The notes under the pieces were generated by a model. The model did no database searches. It was not told where the DNA came from and saw only the letters and a program-made list of their open reading frames with translations. Source: Nissolia schottii (Eukaryota > Streptophyta > Magnoliopsida > Fabales > Fabaceae). Taken from it: DNA of 64,000 bases. Made by a program: the position numbers and the translations under genes. The DNA is taken from positions 133,669 through 197,668 of the forward strand of contig QANU01054449.1 in assembly GCA_003254905.1 (NCBI GenBank), given 5' to 3'. Positions 12,456 to 23,600 of this stretch are shown here, piece after piece. Every line of letters begins with the position of its first letter. Position 1 is the first letter of the stretch.

Positions 12456-13090
12456 TCAGTGGCCTCTGGAACTGTTATTCTCGGCATTCTCCTGTGATGC
12501 TTCCTCCTCTGGGTCATATTGGGGATCCTCCTCCTCCTCCTCAGGGGGCTCCTCCTCATATATCCACCACGGGTGTGATATCCGGGCATCCTTGTGTGGA
12601 GCTGGATACCAGGGGGCAAAGCCTGAAGGTCTTGCCTCCATCTCGTGTGCTCTGGGAGACGGCTCTCGTCTGATGATCAGGGTAACTCTCTTCCTCGTTG
12701 TCCTACGAGTGTGAGCACCTTGATGCTCCACAGACTAATCCCTGGCAGGTGCGGGGCCTAGATCATTCTCAATGATCTTCTCGTACAGGCCTGACTCGAC
12801 ATCCTCAATGATGATAGGAGTGTCATGATGTGATCCGGGAACTGGAGAGGGGTGTGGAGCCACCCACTCCAGGGTCTCCTGAGGTGCAATTGGTGTATGT
12901 GGTGCTGGATGGTAGGAAGCGGTTGGTGTAGGTACAGGCTCCGCTGGTGGTGAGGTGACCTATGCGTCGGCAAACTCCATAGAAGCAGAAATCGTGATGA
13001 CCCCCATGGTGGGGTCAATCCTGGTGTTCGAGCACAGCGTCCGAATCGTGCAGTTCCCCGACATGTTCTCCATGAGGTCCTGGAATCATA
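12456..13090 (-). pseudogene. Decayed reading frame with Pro-rich and Glu-rich segments inside the LTR-like insertion
   Basis: On the minus strand one frame runs from about 13090 to 12456 with only two internal stops. It encodes a Pro/Thr/His-rich segment (PPAEPVPTPTASYHPAPH), an acidic and hydrophobic segment (IIEDVESGLYEKIIENDL), a basic patch and a very acidic tail (EEEPPEEEEEDPQYDPEEE). Composition and length between stops exceed what chance would give. I recognise no family; it may be a retroelement accessory protein. If it is sense, the host element runs on the minus strand. Confidence 0.4.
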
Positions 13091-14324
13091 AACGAATGAG
13101 GGTGATATGGGAATAACTATTCTTTTTGATTCATTTATGATCCCACCACTCAAGGGTCTCTAACTGTGATTGTATAACTAATAATTCCTATCATATTTTA
13201 ATTCATGCTAGTCCTGAGCAACTTTATCTAATTACTAGGTGACGAAGGGGAATCTAATCTTGAATTACCTATCAATAGGTTACTATGTTTTCTAGTCCTA
13301 GTCGCGTGAGTATCAGTGACGTTGGGTCACATATTCTTGTATTTTACAAAACTCGGAGGGAAATCTTGTGATACCATATCACTCAAAAATTGCCTTATGG
13401 CGTAAACATACATTATTATTTATACATAAGTTTTAAACACATAATTCATAACTTTTATGCATGAGGGGCTAAGATGTGCCTGTTAGGGTTTCCATCGGGG
13501 TACATCCTTCTTTCCTCCATGTACCCATCAGGTGACCGTCGCCATCATCAGAATTCATCCTTCTTTTCCTTAGGTTGAGCTCAAACTAGAGTGGTTGCGA
13601 CCCACAGATGCATTTAGCGTAAAACATGTAACCACCCCTTGTGAGGTGGTGAGGGGTTGTTCTGTAACAAGCTGAATGTGTTAATCTTATTTTCTTAACA
13701 TAACCATCCCCTGTGAGATGGTGAGGGGCTTTGAGTGATGTGCCAAAATGGGGATTTCCTAATTATTATCTAATTAATTATTTATAAGGTATTGCCGAAC
13801 CGATTTGGCCGGAACCTATCTAAAGTCTCATTCGATTCTAAGGTTCAGTTATTATCTTTTTATATTTTTGTGATTGACTTTCTAACGATCTAACCTAAAG
13901 TCACCCTAACACTCCTAATTGGAAACCTATTTTCCTCATGATACTTAGAAGTATTTGATATGACATATAGTAAAATCACACACATAATTCAGTTAGTTTA
14001 ACACAATTATTAACAATTTACAAACTAAATTGAATCAGTGTTTTTGGGATGTTGTGCTCTCATAGAAGTTAGGGAAACTATACTTTTAGGCTATCCGACC
14101 CCAAACTCTCAAGAACGGAATTAATTTCTAAGCTACTCTCAACTTTCTAAAGTTTTCTAGCTAACATTAATTCTCACGACTAAAACTTAAACTCACGGGT
14201 ACGTAGAATTGGTTTTCAGATTTCGGGAACTTTAAAGTTCTTTAGGTTATCCTTGGATCCTTAATAAACTTAATTTCTCATAAGGGGAGATTAATTTCAT
14301 TTTCTATTGGTCACACTTACTCAC

Positions 14325-14830
14325 CTCCGAAACACACACACACCCCTTCTTTTTACACACACATACTCCTAAGCTCACACACGACCCTATAAATCCATAC
14401 TCACACATTTCTTTTTCTCTCACATAACCCTTAAACACATACATCCTCCACTCACACACACAGCAATACCACAACATACACCATCACATGCACTCACACA
14501 CCAAATCACACATTCACCCGAAGTCACACACCTACACACACCATAACACACATGCACTCACACACTAACACACTCACCTATCCTCCCATGTATGCACACA
14601 TCATATCAAGCCTACACTCTCACGTCATAATACATTCTCCCATCTTCACATGCATGCACCCACCATAGCACACTTGCACTCGCACATCAAATCACCCTCA
14701 CCTATCTTCACATGCACCCACACACACACAAACCGTGACACATGCACACTCCGACCGTAACTCATCTACACCCACATTCACCCAAACCTTGACCCACATG
14801 CGCGCACACACTCGAAAACACAATGGCACA
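14325..14830 (+). repeat. Imperfect CA-rich tandem region
   Basis: About 500 bp of degenerate CACACA, CATGCACTCACACA and ACACACCTACACAC units lie inside the inner LTR-like insertion. The plus strand is nearly free of G except for a few TG dinucleotides. It is followed by a purine-rich block (about 14940-15300). Confidence 0.75.
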
Positions 14831-16102
14831 GCTCAGACTCAACAGAACAAACAATTATTTTACAAAATAACAATAATTACAAAACCACTCAAAATAGTGG
14901 GCATTTTTCGGATTACCCACTTAAAGAAAAAGAAAATGCTTGAAGAATCAACAATGGCAAGGGGGTTAGTGGAGGGGCCTCGGGTGAGCCTCCAAGTGTT
15001 GCATGCAAGGCCGCCGAAGGGGAGGGATGGCGGTGGCCTCGGTGAAGGATGGAGAGGAGAGGGAGGGCCGGGTACGGTGGGTGTGATGGTGGCTTTTGGT
15101 GTGGGAGAGAGAAAAAGCCAAGAAGATGGAGAGGGAGAGAGAGATGGTGCGGAACATTTCTTTCTTGGTGGAGGGAGGATGAGGGAGGGTGAAAGGGAGC
15201 CGTGGGTGGTGTGATCTCGCTGCGGAAGGAAGGGGAAGAAGGAGGCTGTGGGTGGCGGTGATGGAAAGGAAAAGAAAGGAAGATGGATGAATGAAGAAGA
15301 CCAGGGAAGCTTCGGTTTGCTTGCTTTCTCTGCTTTCTTTTTTGCTGAGGGAATTTGAGAGAGAATCACGGTGAGGTACGAGGGTAATGAAGGAGAAAGA
15401 GCCATGGTGGCTATGGCTTTGTTGAGTGAGGGAATTGAGAGAAAGAGCTACGGATGGCAAGGGAAATGAGGGAGCTTGCTGTGGCTATGGGAGAATGAAT
15501 TTCCCTTGGCTATGCTTGCTTATGCCAAGTAAATAAGAAAGGTGATGGGTTGCGTGGTTGGTGAGGGAAATTAAAATTTCTCTCTTGCCTGCTTGCTTCA
15601 TTTGGTGAGGAAAGGAAGCTTCTAAATATGTGCGGGTTACACATGTCCTTAGAGGGCCGTGCCATGTGGCCTTGAGTCACCAATAGTGGCCACGCATGTG
15701 TGGCGACGCATGTCGCCATATGCGTGCGTGATGATCAAACGGGTGTCCTATACAATTTTTTGAGTACTAAAACGTGATCTATTAATTTTTTTTAAGGATG
15801 AATTAAATTAATTAAGGGTATATATGAGTCAACTTTTATAAAAGTGAGTCTCAATGAAACATTTAATATATAATTTAATTTTGACAAAGAAAGATAATTT
15901 ATTTCGGGGTTCGCGGGATTACGCGAGGACCCCAAATTATTATCTTTATTACTACTTTTGAAGATAGCATAATAATTTTAAATTCTATGTCCTAGTTAAA
16001 CAAATTATTTATTTATCTATTTCGCGAAATAGTTTTAAAGAAAGTAGAGTGTTGCAACTAGTTCCTTGCCTGCCGGTCACGTCCCAAAGTCGGGGTATGA
16101 CA

Positions 16103-18379
16103 ATGATGTGTTGAGTAGATGCACCTAGAAAAAATTGAGTTTAAGGTGGTGGCTAAAGCTGCTGGGTTTGGGATTTGAGGGTTTAGGGTTGGTTTCATGA
16201 GAGTGGCGTTTTTGGTTATTCTAGTGTGAATATGGAAGCTGTTAAGTTTCAAATCCCTGAGTCATATTATTTCATTTTATTAAATAATTATTGTAATTTT
16301 TGTCCTTGACTATAATGGAAATTTGTTCACATCATAGTTGAATTGGGTAGCCTAGTTTGTGCTTGAGATTTTTCAATTCATTGATTTTGGAACATTCAAT
16401 TTGACTTTTTCTCTTGTCCATTTATTGATGCATGTAAAGAGGTGGATTATTCCTTTGACTCATTTGTTTCCCCTGTATCTTTTTTCTACTCATAATTTGA
16501 CACTGCACATTTAGATAATATCAATTAAATGCATAGTACTCTTCTAATATCTACAAACGTTTAAGCTTGGCATTTCTTTCCCATAGCTATGCATATTTAT
16601 TAACTGCAACTATAATTTTATAGTTATTTTTTCTAAGTTCAAGTAACCCATCATATGTACATGTAGGCTATCTAAGCTATAGTCTTCCCACATGTCATAC
16701 GAATAAGACAATCCTTTCCCGTCAATGATTAGTATCTGCATAAATCACTTGTAAATCACTTCTAGCTAAATCAATTGCTAATTTTTTTTCTCTCTTCCAG
16801 TCTTTTTCTGACATACACTATGGTATCATAGGACTTGTATTCATCTGAAAAATCTAAGTTAAGAGATAAACATCAAAATTCTAAAAGATAATGATAGGGC
16901 TAAAGTATTCCAAATGCAAATTCAGAGAAATTTTTTTCTTGATTCTGTTTTTGTTATTTTGTTTGATCCTGTAAGGTCCAATGGAAACTACTGTGTTGGT
17001 TTTTGTGACTTTAATGTATAGTCCATATTTTATATATATGTATATGTGTGTGTTCATGATTGAGTTGTTATATAGGTGTTGTGTTTGTAGTTAGGGTTTA
17101 GGGTTATATATTATATATTATATAGAACATATAGTTATGCTGCTAATTTAAATATTTGTACAGACGTTTATAAAAGTTGATTTTGATTTTACATTATTAC
17201 TACTATTCTCAATCATTGTTGTGTTGTGTGTGTCCATTTTTTCATTTTAGATTCTCATTTCTTTGATATCATTTTTATGTTAAGATTATTGATGGCAACA
17301 TGTTTTTAAGAAGGAATGAGATATGCACACTTATTTAATGGACAATTAGCGAATATATCTCTTAATAGTTGGCAAGAGCAAAAAATTAATATTTTATTTT
17401 ATTTTATTTCTAAAACTAGAAGACGCAAAACGTTTCGCGTACATCTTCCATCTTCTTCTTCTCCTTTTGAGTGTTCTTGTGTGTTTATGTGTATCTGATG
17501 CTGATTTTGGATAGTGTCTATGGCAAATTATATTGGGGTTGTTGAGTGGTGATTGTTGGATTCCCTTGGTAGCTTCTAGTATTGGGGTATTACTCATTTT
17601 GCTATTTGCTCTTTGGGGTTGTTTGAAATGTGGCTAGATGTTTGGTATTTGTGTGCTTGGGCTCATATTTCATATGTATCATGTTTGACTTAAATCGTGT
17701 CCATAGGCTCAAAAATGGTTTAGTTTATCTTTTCCTTATCTTTTAGCATCATTAAGTAGTTGCTTAGGTCATTGTACGAGGCATGTTTCAGGTTTCTATT
17801 GAGGATTATGTATGAAATATTATTTTCCTTACAAAACAGGATTAGAGTTGTGTGATGCAACATATTGATGAAAAGATTGAGACAACTTGAGGAAAGGGTT
17901 AGTGCACAAATTGAATAAAAGTTTCAACAAATGTTTCTAAAATACCAATCGGCTTGGGTAAGTATGAATCTTGTTGACATATAAAACGAATTTGATTAGC
18001 TCTTTATATGAGTAGCTAGACACTTATTTTGTATTTAATGATTGCAGCTGAGGAAGTGATGATGCATGGTAAATGATTCGAGCAGATGTCCAAGACTACA
18101 TTTTGCATAAAAAAAAGTTCCACAAGATTTAAAGTTTTTAATACCTTGACAATTGACATTTTTTTGCAAGTTTTATGTAAAGACTTATTAGTGATACTTA
18201 GTCACATTCTGTTATGCATGAATTAGTATTACATTTTTGTCAATTTATAATAGAGATTAAATTTATGTGTTGATAGTGTTACTTGCCAACAAATTTAGTT
18301 TTCTGGATTTTTTTCTTGTGGAACCTACAAAATTAACTACATTAACATTAATAATATATTTGGTATATTTTTGTATAAA
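16103..18379. other. Sequence between the LTR-like insertion and CACTA right subterminal repeats
   Basis: It presumably belongs to the CACTA-type element. Apart from the short coiled frame at about 17870-17970 I see no coding match. The region 16140-16200 includes TTTGAGGGTTTAGGGTT, a short telomere-like word. Confidence 0.35.
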
Positions 18380-18811
18380 AAAATAATATTTTCCAACAAC
18401 TTTTAGTCGTTGGAAAATGTTCAATAAATTACCAACATTTATCAAAAGTGTGGCAAATTGATAATTATGCACCCAAATGCAAAAGCAACAACATATATCG
18501 TTGAAAAAAGTGTTATGTTTTACTAGCGACAAATGTCAATATGATAACTAGAGTTATGCCAACGACTTGTAATCGATGCTAAAACACCATCTTTTGGTAA
18601 CAATTTTTAATTGCAGCGACAACCAAACCTTTTGTCAGTGACTTTTAACAGTTGCTAAAGCGTCATCTTTTGCAGTGACTTTAGGTCACTGCCAAAACAT
18701 TATCTATAGCAGCAATAATGTCACTGGAAAATGTTATGTTAGCAAAGACTTTGTATGTCGCTGCATGACTTTTCTCAATGGAACTTTAGGCGATGACATT
18801 TTTATCACTGC
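18380..18811. repeat. CACTA-type subterminal repeats running into the gap
   Basis: Degenerate units with words such as ACGACTTGTAATCGATGC, GTCAGTGACTTTTAACAG and GCAGTGACTTTAGGTCACTG alternate in orientation, giving many short stem-forming pairs. The terminus itself is not visible because the assembly gap starts at 18812. Confidence 0.6.
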
Positions 18812-19404
18812 NNNNNNNNNNNNNNNNNNNNNNNNNNNNNNNNNNNNNNNNNNNNNNNNNNNNNNNNNNNNNNNNNNNNNNNNNNNNNNNNNNNNNNNNN
18901 NNNNNNNNNNNNNNNNNNNNNNNNNNNNNNNNNNNNNNNNNNNNNNNNNNNNNNNNNNNNNNNNNNNNNNNNNNNNNNNNNNNNNNNNNNNNNNNNNNNN
19001 NNNNNNNNNNNNNNNNNNNNNNNNNNNNNNNNNNNNNNNNNNNNNNNNNNNNNNNNNNNNNNNNNNNNNNNNNNNNNNNNNNNNNNNNNNNNNNNNNNNN
19101 NNNNNNNNNNNNNNNNNNNNNNNNNNNNNNNNNNNNNNNNNNNNNNNNNNNNNNNNNNNNNNNNNNNNNNNNNNNNNNNNNNNNNNNNNNNNNNNNNNNN
19201 NNNNNNNNNNNNNNNNNNNNNNNNNNNNNNNNNNNNNNNNNNNNNNNNNNNNNNNNNNNNNNNNNNNNNNNNNNNNNNNNNNNNNNNNNNNNNNNNNNNN
19301 NNNNNNNNNNNNNNNNNNNNNNNNNNNNNNNNNNNNNNNNNNNNNNNNNNNNNNNNNNNNNNNNNNNNNNNNNNNNNNNNNNNNNNNNNNNNNNNNNNNN
19401 NNNN
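18812..19404. other. Assembly gap (593 N)
   Basis: An unbroken run of N. Open frames spanning it are artefacts. It lies between CACTA-type subterminal repeats and a (TA)n tract, a likely collapse point for assembly. One isolated N also occurs at 21672. Confidence 0.99.

Positions 19405-19454
<50 letters not shown>
19405..19454. repeat. (TA)n microsatellite at gap edge
   Basis: About 25 TA dinucleotides directly follow the gap. The true length is unknown. Confidence 0.95.
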
Positions 19455-19457
<3 letters not shown>

Positions 19458-19640
19458 GTAGATGGCATGGTGTGAGGGTGAGCATTAAGCCCACGAAGGA
19501 GCAGTGACTGGTATTTTATTGTGGCCAGCTTGATAAGCTTCATTTATGGGGTAAGTCAAAATTACCTTTTTATGTTTCCAATTATCAATTCATTTATGAT
19601 AGGTTGGTTTATGGTTGAGAGTGAAATATTTTGTATTTTA

Positions 19641-19835
19641 ATATTACAATTTATTTGGACGTCGTATAGTGATCTAATAGTTCATGCCGCGATTCCTGAG
19701 TGTGTTTACAACGAGCAGGTGATATGGGCATCAAACACCACCCTTATATGCTTCGCAAACGATGACGAGCCGGCCCAACCAACTCAACAGCAGCCATTTG
19801 ATGGTGCTTCTAGCAGTCACCATGCAGATCGGTAA
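19641..19835 (+). pseudogene. Plant-mobile-domain (PMD) protein fragment
   Basis: The frame reads IWTSYSDLIVHAAIPECV then VIWASNTTLICF. This matches, from memory, the block near the end of the PMD fold found in MAIN-like and transposon-carried PMD proteins, where a two-residue W-x-A/S motif precedes PLICF. The usual following VEWHxxDRV block is missing and is replaced by a Gln/Pro-rich tail and a stop at 19833-19835. A continuation in the same sense after the stop (QFGQIDTDL, then TPMDDVYRPQ) may be the remainder of its C-terminus. It converges with the minus-strand MURA fragment, the tail-to-tail arrangement of MULEs that carry a PMD gene. It is truncated and non-functional. Confidence 0.5.
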
Positions 19836-20044
19836 TCACCAGTGGGGTTTTGGCAGCATGAGCAAGCGTATCTGAGATTTGTTGCTACATCGACCTTATA
19901 TGCTTTGGGGCCAGCGCCTTCCCAATTTGGTCAAATTGATACTGACTTGTCTTTAGGCGGGGTTTAATGCACGGAGCCGCAAACTCCAAAGGACAATGTC
20001 TATCGCACTCAGCCACAGACTCCAATGGACGATGTCTATCGCCC

Positions 20045-20328
20045 TCAATAATGGTGAGTACGTTGCTAAACCATTTCTGTAAATGAAACATGTGTTTAAC
20101 ATGGTCACCCTTCTTAATTTCAAAATATTGAAACCTATAGGATTGACCAACACCAATGTGCATCCTATATAGCACTTTCTTAATGTTCCTACACTTCCCA
20201 AACTCTTCCATTATAATGGATTGGAGTTGTGACAAAGTAACAGTTAGGTAGACAGCCACCCAAGATTTATTTAAAAAATAAAAATTAATTTTGTCTTGTG
20301 TATTTTTTTCCTCACCATTATAATACAC
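20045..20328 (-). pseudogene. MULE transposase (MURA) N-terminal fragment
   Basis: The minus-strand frame starts at 20328, about 70 bp inside the MULE right terminal repeat, where mudrA genes begin. It opens MYYNGEEKNT and continues with VTLSQLQSIIMEEFGKC, VLYRMHIGVG and FEIKKGDHVKHMFHLQ. This is the pattern of the PB1-like N-terminal region of legume MURA proteins (a short beta segment, a helix, then K-x-D-D/H-V-x-x-M-F). After about 95 residues it degenerates into a duplicated RHRPLES/CDRHCPLEF segment and leaves the family. The zinc-finger and DDE catalytic parts are absent. Confidence 0.6.
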
Positions 20329-20394
20329 TAAAATCTATACTAATTCCTCACTCATTTTTTTTCTAATTCACACAAAAAAACCTAAACTTTTATA

Positions 20395-20661
20395 TACACT
20401 ACAAATGAGCATGCACCTCTATTTATAGTTTTGATTGTGTACATATTCCAAAGAAGCCAATTTATATCAACTTCTATTTTTTTTAAAATTAAAAGTTGAT
20501 TTAAATTGACTTCTACTAAAAAAGAAGAAAATACAGTAACACGGGAGTCGATTTAAATCCATTCCCTTTATATGTAAAACAATTTATTTTTGGCACAAAT
20601 TTGAAAATGAACTATTATAGAATAGGATATTTTTATTTATTTTATTCCTAAAAAAAAATCC
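20395..20661 (-). repeat. Right terminal inverted repeat of the MULE
   Basis: It is the inverted partner of 7313-7560. Read inward on the minus strand it has a CTATAAATAG box (about 20422-20431), about 95 bp upstream of the MURA start codon, consistent with a transposase promoter in the terminal repeat. Confidence 0.75.
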
Positions 20662-20670
20662 AGTTTCTGG

Positions 20671-23600
20671 GTCACTGTGCACGTGAATATCTATGTTACC
20701 AACTTACATAAATACTCACATGACCCACCGTTATTTTCACGGTGTACCTTTTCTTTTGAAGGATTTCAAGAAGAAAAAGTTCAAAATTAAATCAATAAAT
20801 ACGCAACTTATGCCTTTATATAAGTCTAAATAATATACTGCCTTAGTCTTGAAAAACTATACAAATTTCGTCTTTATGCAAATCTAAATATAAATAAACA
20901 GTTGTTGTACATTTAAGAAAAAAAACAAAAAAACAAATTATATTGAATAGGGTTTTATCTAATTGTGATTCATATGTTTAGCCAAGTTTACTTCTTAACA
21001 AAAAGACACAACTTAAAAGTGAATTGCACCTAAGTACAACTTTATTTTCTAATTATAATACTAGATATGAATTCCAAAAGTCATTATTTTAAGAATTTAC
21101 CTAGTCTTTTAAGATTTGTATTGTACAATGATTAAAAATTTATTAAAATGTTTAATACTTTCCTCTCATTGTTTCAAAGGTCTTGTGGCTAATTCATTCA
21201 TCCCATCTTATTATGGCCAACACCTCATTTCACATGCATCGATCCATCCACCCCGACAAACGCGCGGACCCGTGGATTTGTTCATAAACTCATCACTTCA
21301 AATCAATTCACTTGAAAGTTACTGGCACCCAAGGTTCTTGAAAATTTCAATCACCTTAGTTTTGCTCCAAGTTCCGCCCTATCATGTTCGGCGACAATGA
21401 AATAACGTCTTGTAATCAATCTCACACGATAACCTGCAGGTGCTGTCATTCAGGGCTATTTAGCGCCCATAATCCCTATTTAATTGATTCTTTCTCGTAA
21501 AGCTTGATATCATACTTGGAAAAAGAGAATTTTGCATTTCGTGAAAATATCAACAATGGAACAACATCCATTTTTATCAATTAAATTGATAAACATAATA
21601 ACCATAATTGATACAAAATCACCAAATTGATTGATCAAATAAATTAAATGTGTGGATTAAAAAAGTCATTTNGCTAAATTATCCTCTTATCTTTTTCATT
21701 AATTATAGTTATTAGATTTAGTTAAAAAGAAAATAAAGAATGAGCTGAAAAAACATCAAGAAAATATCATCCTCTATCCGACTTGACACTTAATCATTTT
21801 CAACAAAAAAACAAGTGAAACCTCATTAAAAAAAATCTTAAAACTCCACTTGAAACTAATTAAGGGAACCCAAAAGCAAAACAAGAAACACAAAGCATTT
21901 CAAGACACATCAACTCCACATTTCAGATTGCATAAACTTATGAAGGCAACATTCATCAATTTTTCATTGCTGCATCAATTTTTCATTGCTGCATCAATTT
22001 TTCATTGTTGTAGTAGGTAGCTCACATATTTAGCATTTTTTCCCCTATTCATTTGCCCAGAACTCATCAATTCTCATTGTTTCTTGTGAGCATACACTTT
22101 TGTCATCAAATATGTGGCAATGTGTGGTTCGCCAAATAGCCTAAATCATTACAAAGAATACAGTCCACCACTTCTTTCTTATCCTCCTAGACATTGCAGT
22201 TTCCGTCCATGTTTCAAAGCAGTCCGCACCTAGATTTACCCAATTAAACACTTATAAATGAACAGTGAGGGCATTTTAATATCTCCATCATCCATTACTA
22301 TTGAACATGCTAGGACCAACAAAACTACAAAACATTGTTATCATTGCTTTTCTAATGAACTACCAGCAAAAATATACTCTTTGTTTACTATATCTGTCCG
22401 TGAAGGATTAACACATATTAAGAAAATTACATACCTCTGCACATTATGTACAACAACATTGTTATCATTGCTTGTAATGGTGAGGACTTAGTCTGGATGG
22501 ACCGGTCGCCCTCTCACATTTATCTATTTAATGAATCATCTATTCCACGTTTAAAAATAAAATAATAATAAAAAAAACCAACGGTAAGGATAAAATTAAG
22601 AGAAAAAATCATTTACCCCCTAAACTTCAATCCTTAATCATTTCAACTTTCGCATTCGTCTTTGCAATTAGCTGCAACTGCAAACTTGTTTAATTATTTT
22701 ACTCCCCGGATTACAATTGTCCTAATTTAGCTGAGCTTGTTGATGGATGTGGCAAACTCTTATATATTCTCATTCCTCTTAATGTTAAAATCCAGTGAAC
22801 CTCCTCCTTCAATTCCTCTCGTTGGTCACACATTGCAATTGCGTTGCACAAAATCAATGATAAGCAAAAAAATGGACGCGAGTGTGTTACTCTTTTTTGT
22901 CAGATCAAGATCCACTTATTTTCATTTTTTAAAATGAAAAAAGAAATTAATAAATTAATGGTCGTACTCACCATCTCACTATTCATTTAAATTGATGAAT
23001 ATAACCGTCTCATTTTTTACAACTTTGATAGCAGCAAGGCTTTCAAGTAAATACATTGGAATAATGAACATCACTGCACCAAGATTCGGCGGTTGTATTA
23101 TAGCGCCACCAAACAACCAAAGAAACCACTCCATTACTAAGGTACATATATGGGGTATCAATTAGAGCCGGTCTAGCCCATTATTCATGCTTAATTTCGT
23201 TCATTCTAATATAAAATTGTTGATTCCTCGGTTATTATTGCCTATTCTATTATTCTAGCTAGTAGGACTTTTAATTTAGCAAGTTAATGGAAGAATTTAA
23301 GTATTATGATAGTAGTTGTTGTAGTTTCAAATTTTAGATTAAGAATGTTGTAGATCATAGTGATAAAAATTTAACGGATTTAGATGCATTTTATTTCTTA
23401 AAAAATCATTATGCTTAGTAAACTTGTACTACTATTAAAGTCGAGTTGTGAATTCTGGACCGACAGCTTCAATGTCTTATCAAGGAGAAATTCAAAGGGC
23501 CGGGTGCCAATTATTTTCACATAGTCCACTAAAGTACATAACAAACTTTGAAAAGTAAAATAGTGTGATTTAAAGATTTGAATAGTAAATATAATGCCAA

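Larger units (their letters stand above)
11880..16056. mobile_element. Second LTR-like insertion (inner, 4,177 bp) near one end of the outer one
   Basis: A perfect 5-bp duplication ACTAG flanks it (11875-11879 and 16057-16061). The left end (AGTAACACCCTAACTAGC) matches the left end of the insertion at 45336 (TGAAACACCCTAGCTAAC), including the shared downstream word GTAAACAATGCTCACTA. The right end is GTGTTGCA, the counterpart of GGTTGTTACA there. The leftmost base pair is AG, not TG, probably by mutation. It contains a decayed minus-strand frame, a CA-rich stretch and a purine-rich stretch, but no pol domains. Confidence 0.65.
10142..16102. mobile_element. Solo-LTR-like insertion (outer), split by a second LTR-like insertion
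   Basis: It begins TGTGATGACCC and ends GGGGTATGACA, a TG...CA pair with short inverted ends typical of plant Ty3/gypsy LTRs. The flanks are ATGAC (10137-10141) and ATGAT (16103-16107), a 5-bp duplication with one mismatch. Without the inner insertion it is about 1.78 kb. In plus orientation a TATA-like ATATATAAAGG at 10267-10277 is followed by a plausible transcript start region, but orientation is unproven. A CpG-rich block lies at 10174-10230. No gag or pol frame is present, which favours a solo LTR. Confidence 0.65.
7947..18811. mobile_element. CACTA-type sequence nested in the MULE, right end lost in the assembly gap
   Basis: The left end CACTACTAGAAAA (7947-7959) matches the canonical CACTA terminus and resembles soybean Tgm ends. 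It is followed by subterminal repeats (7960-8660). At the far side, 18380-18811 is another stretch of subterminal-type repeats that runs into the gap. A short coiled, charged frame at about 17870-17970 (RLRQLEERVSAQIE, then KFQQMFLKYQSAW after a stop) resembles the C-terminus of CACTA Transposase_24-type proteins, which lie near an element end. Left and right subterminal units are similar in theme but not identical, so they may come from two different CACTA elements; the single-element reading is inference. An LTR-type insertion (10142-16102) lies inside. Confidence 0.5.
7313..20661 (-). mobile_element. Mutator-like element (MULE) with long terminal inverted repeats, heavily interrupted by nested insertions
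   Basis: The left terminal repeat (7313-7560) and the reverse complement of 20395-20661 align over about 250 bp. Shared words include TAAAATAAATAAAAATA, AAATAAATTGTTTTAC and ATAAAGG, and both contain a CTATAAA box near their inner end. The outer edges carry AGTTGCTGG (7304-7312) and AGTTTCTGG (20662-20670), a 9-bp duplication with one mismatch, which is the size Mutator elements make. Immediately inside the right repeat a minus-strand frame starts that resembles a MURA N-terminus, and next to it lies a plant-mobile-domain fragment. Most of the interior is foreign: CACTA-type sequence and two LTR-type insertions, plus an assembly gap. The catalytic core of the transposase is not visible, so the element looks dead. 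Confidence 0.75.

Noticed and set aside
14735..15460. Overlapping open frames of 159-181 codons on both strands
   Set aside because: The region is a purine-rich tract inside an LTR-like insertion; the proteins are low-complexity Ser/Pro/His or Gly/Glu sequences without domains.
18675..19543. Long open frames on both strands across the N run
   Set aside because: They consist mostly of unknown residues from the assembly gap plus an Ile-Tyr run from the (TA)n tract.
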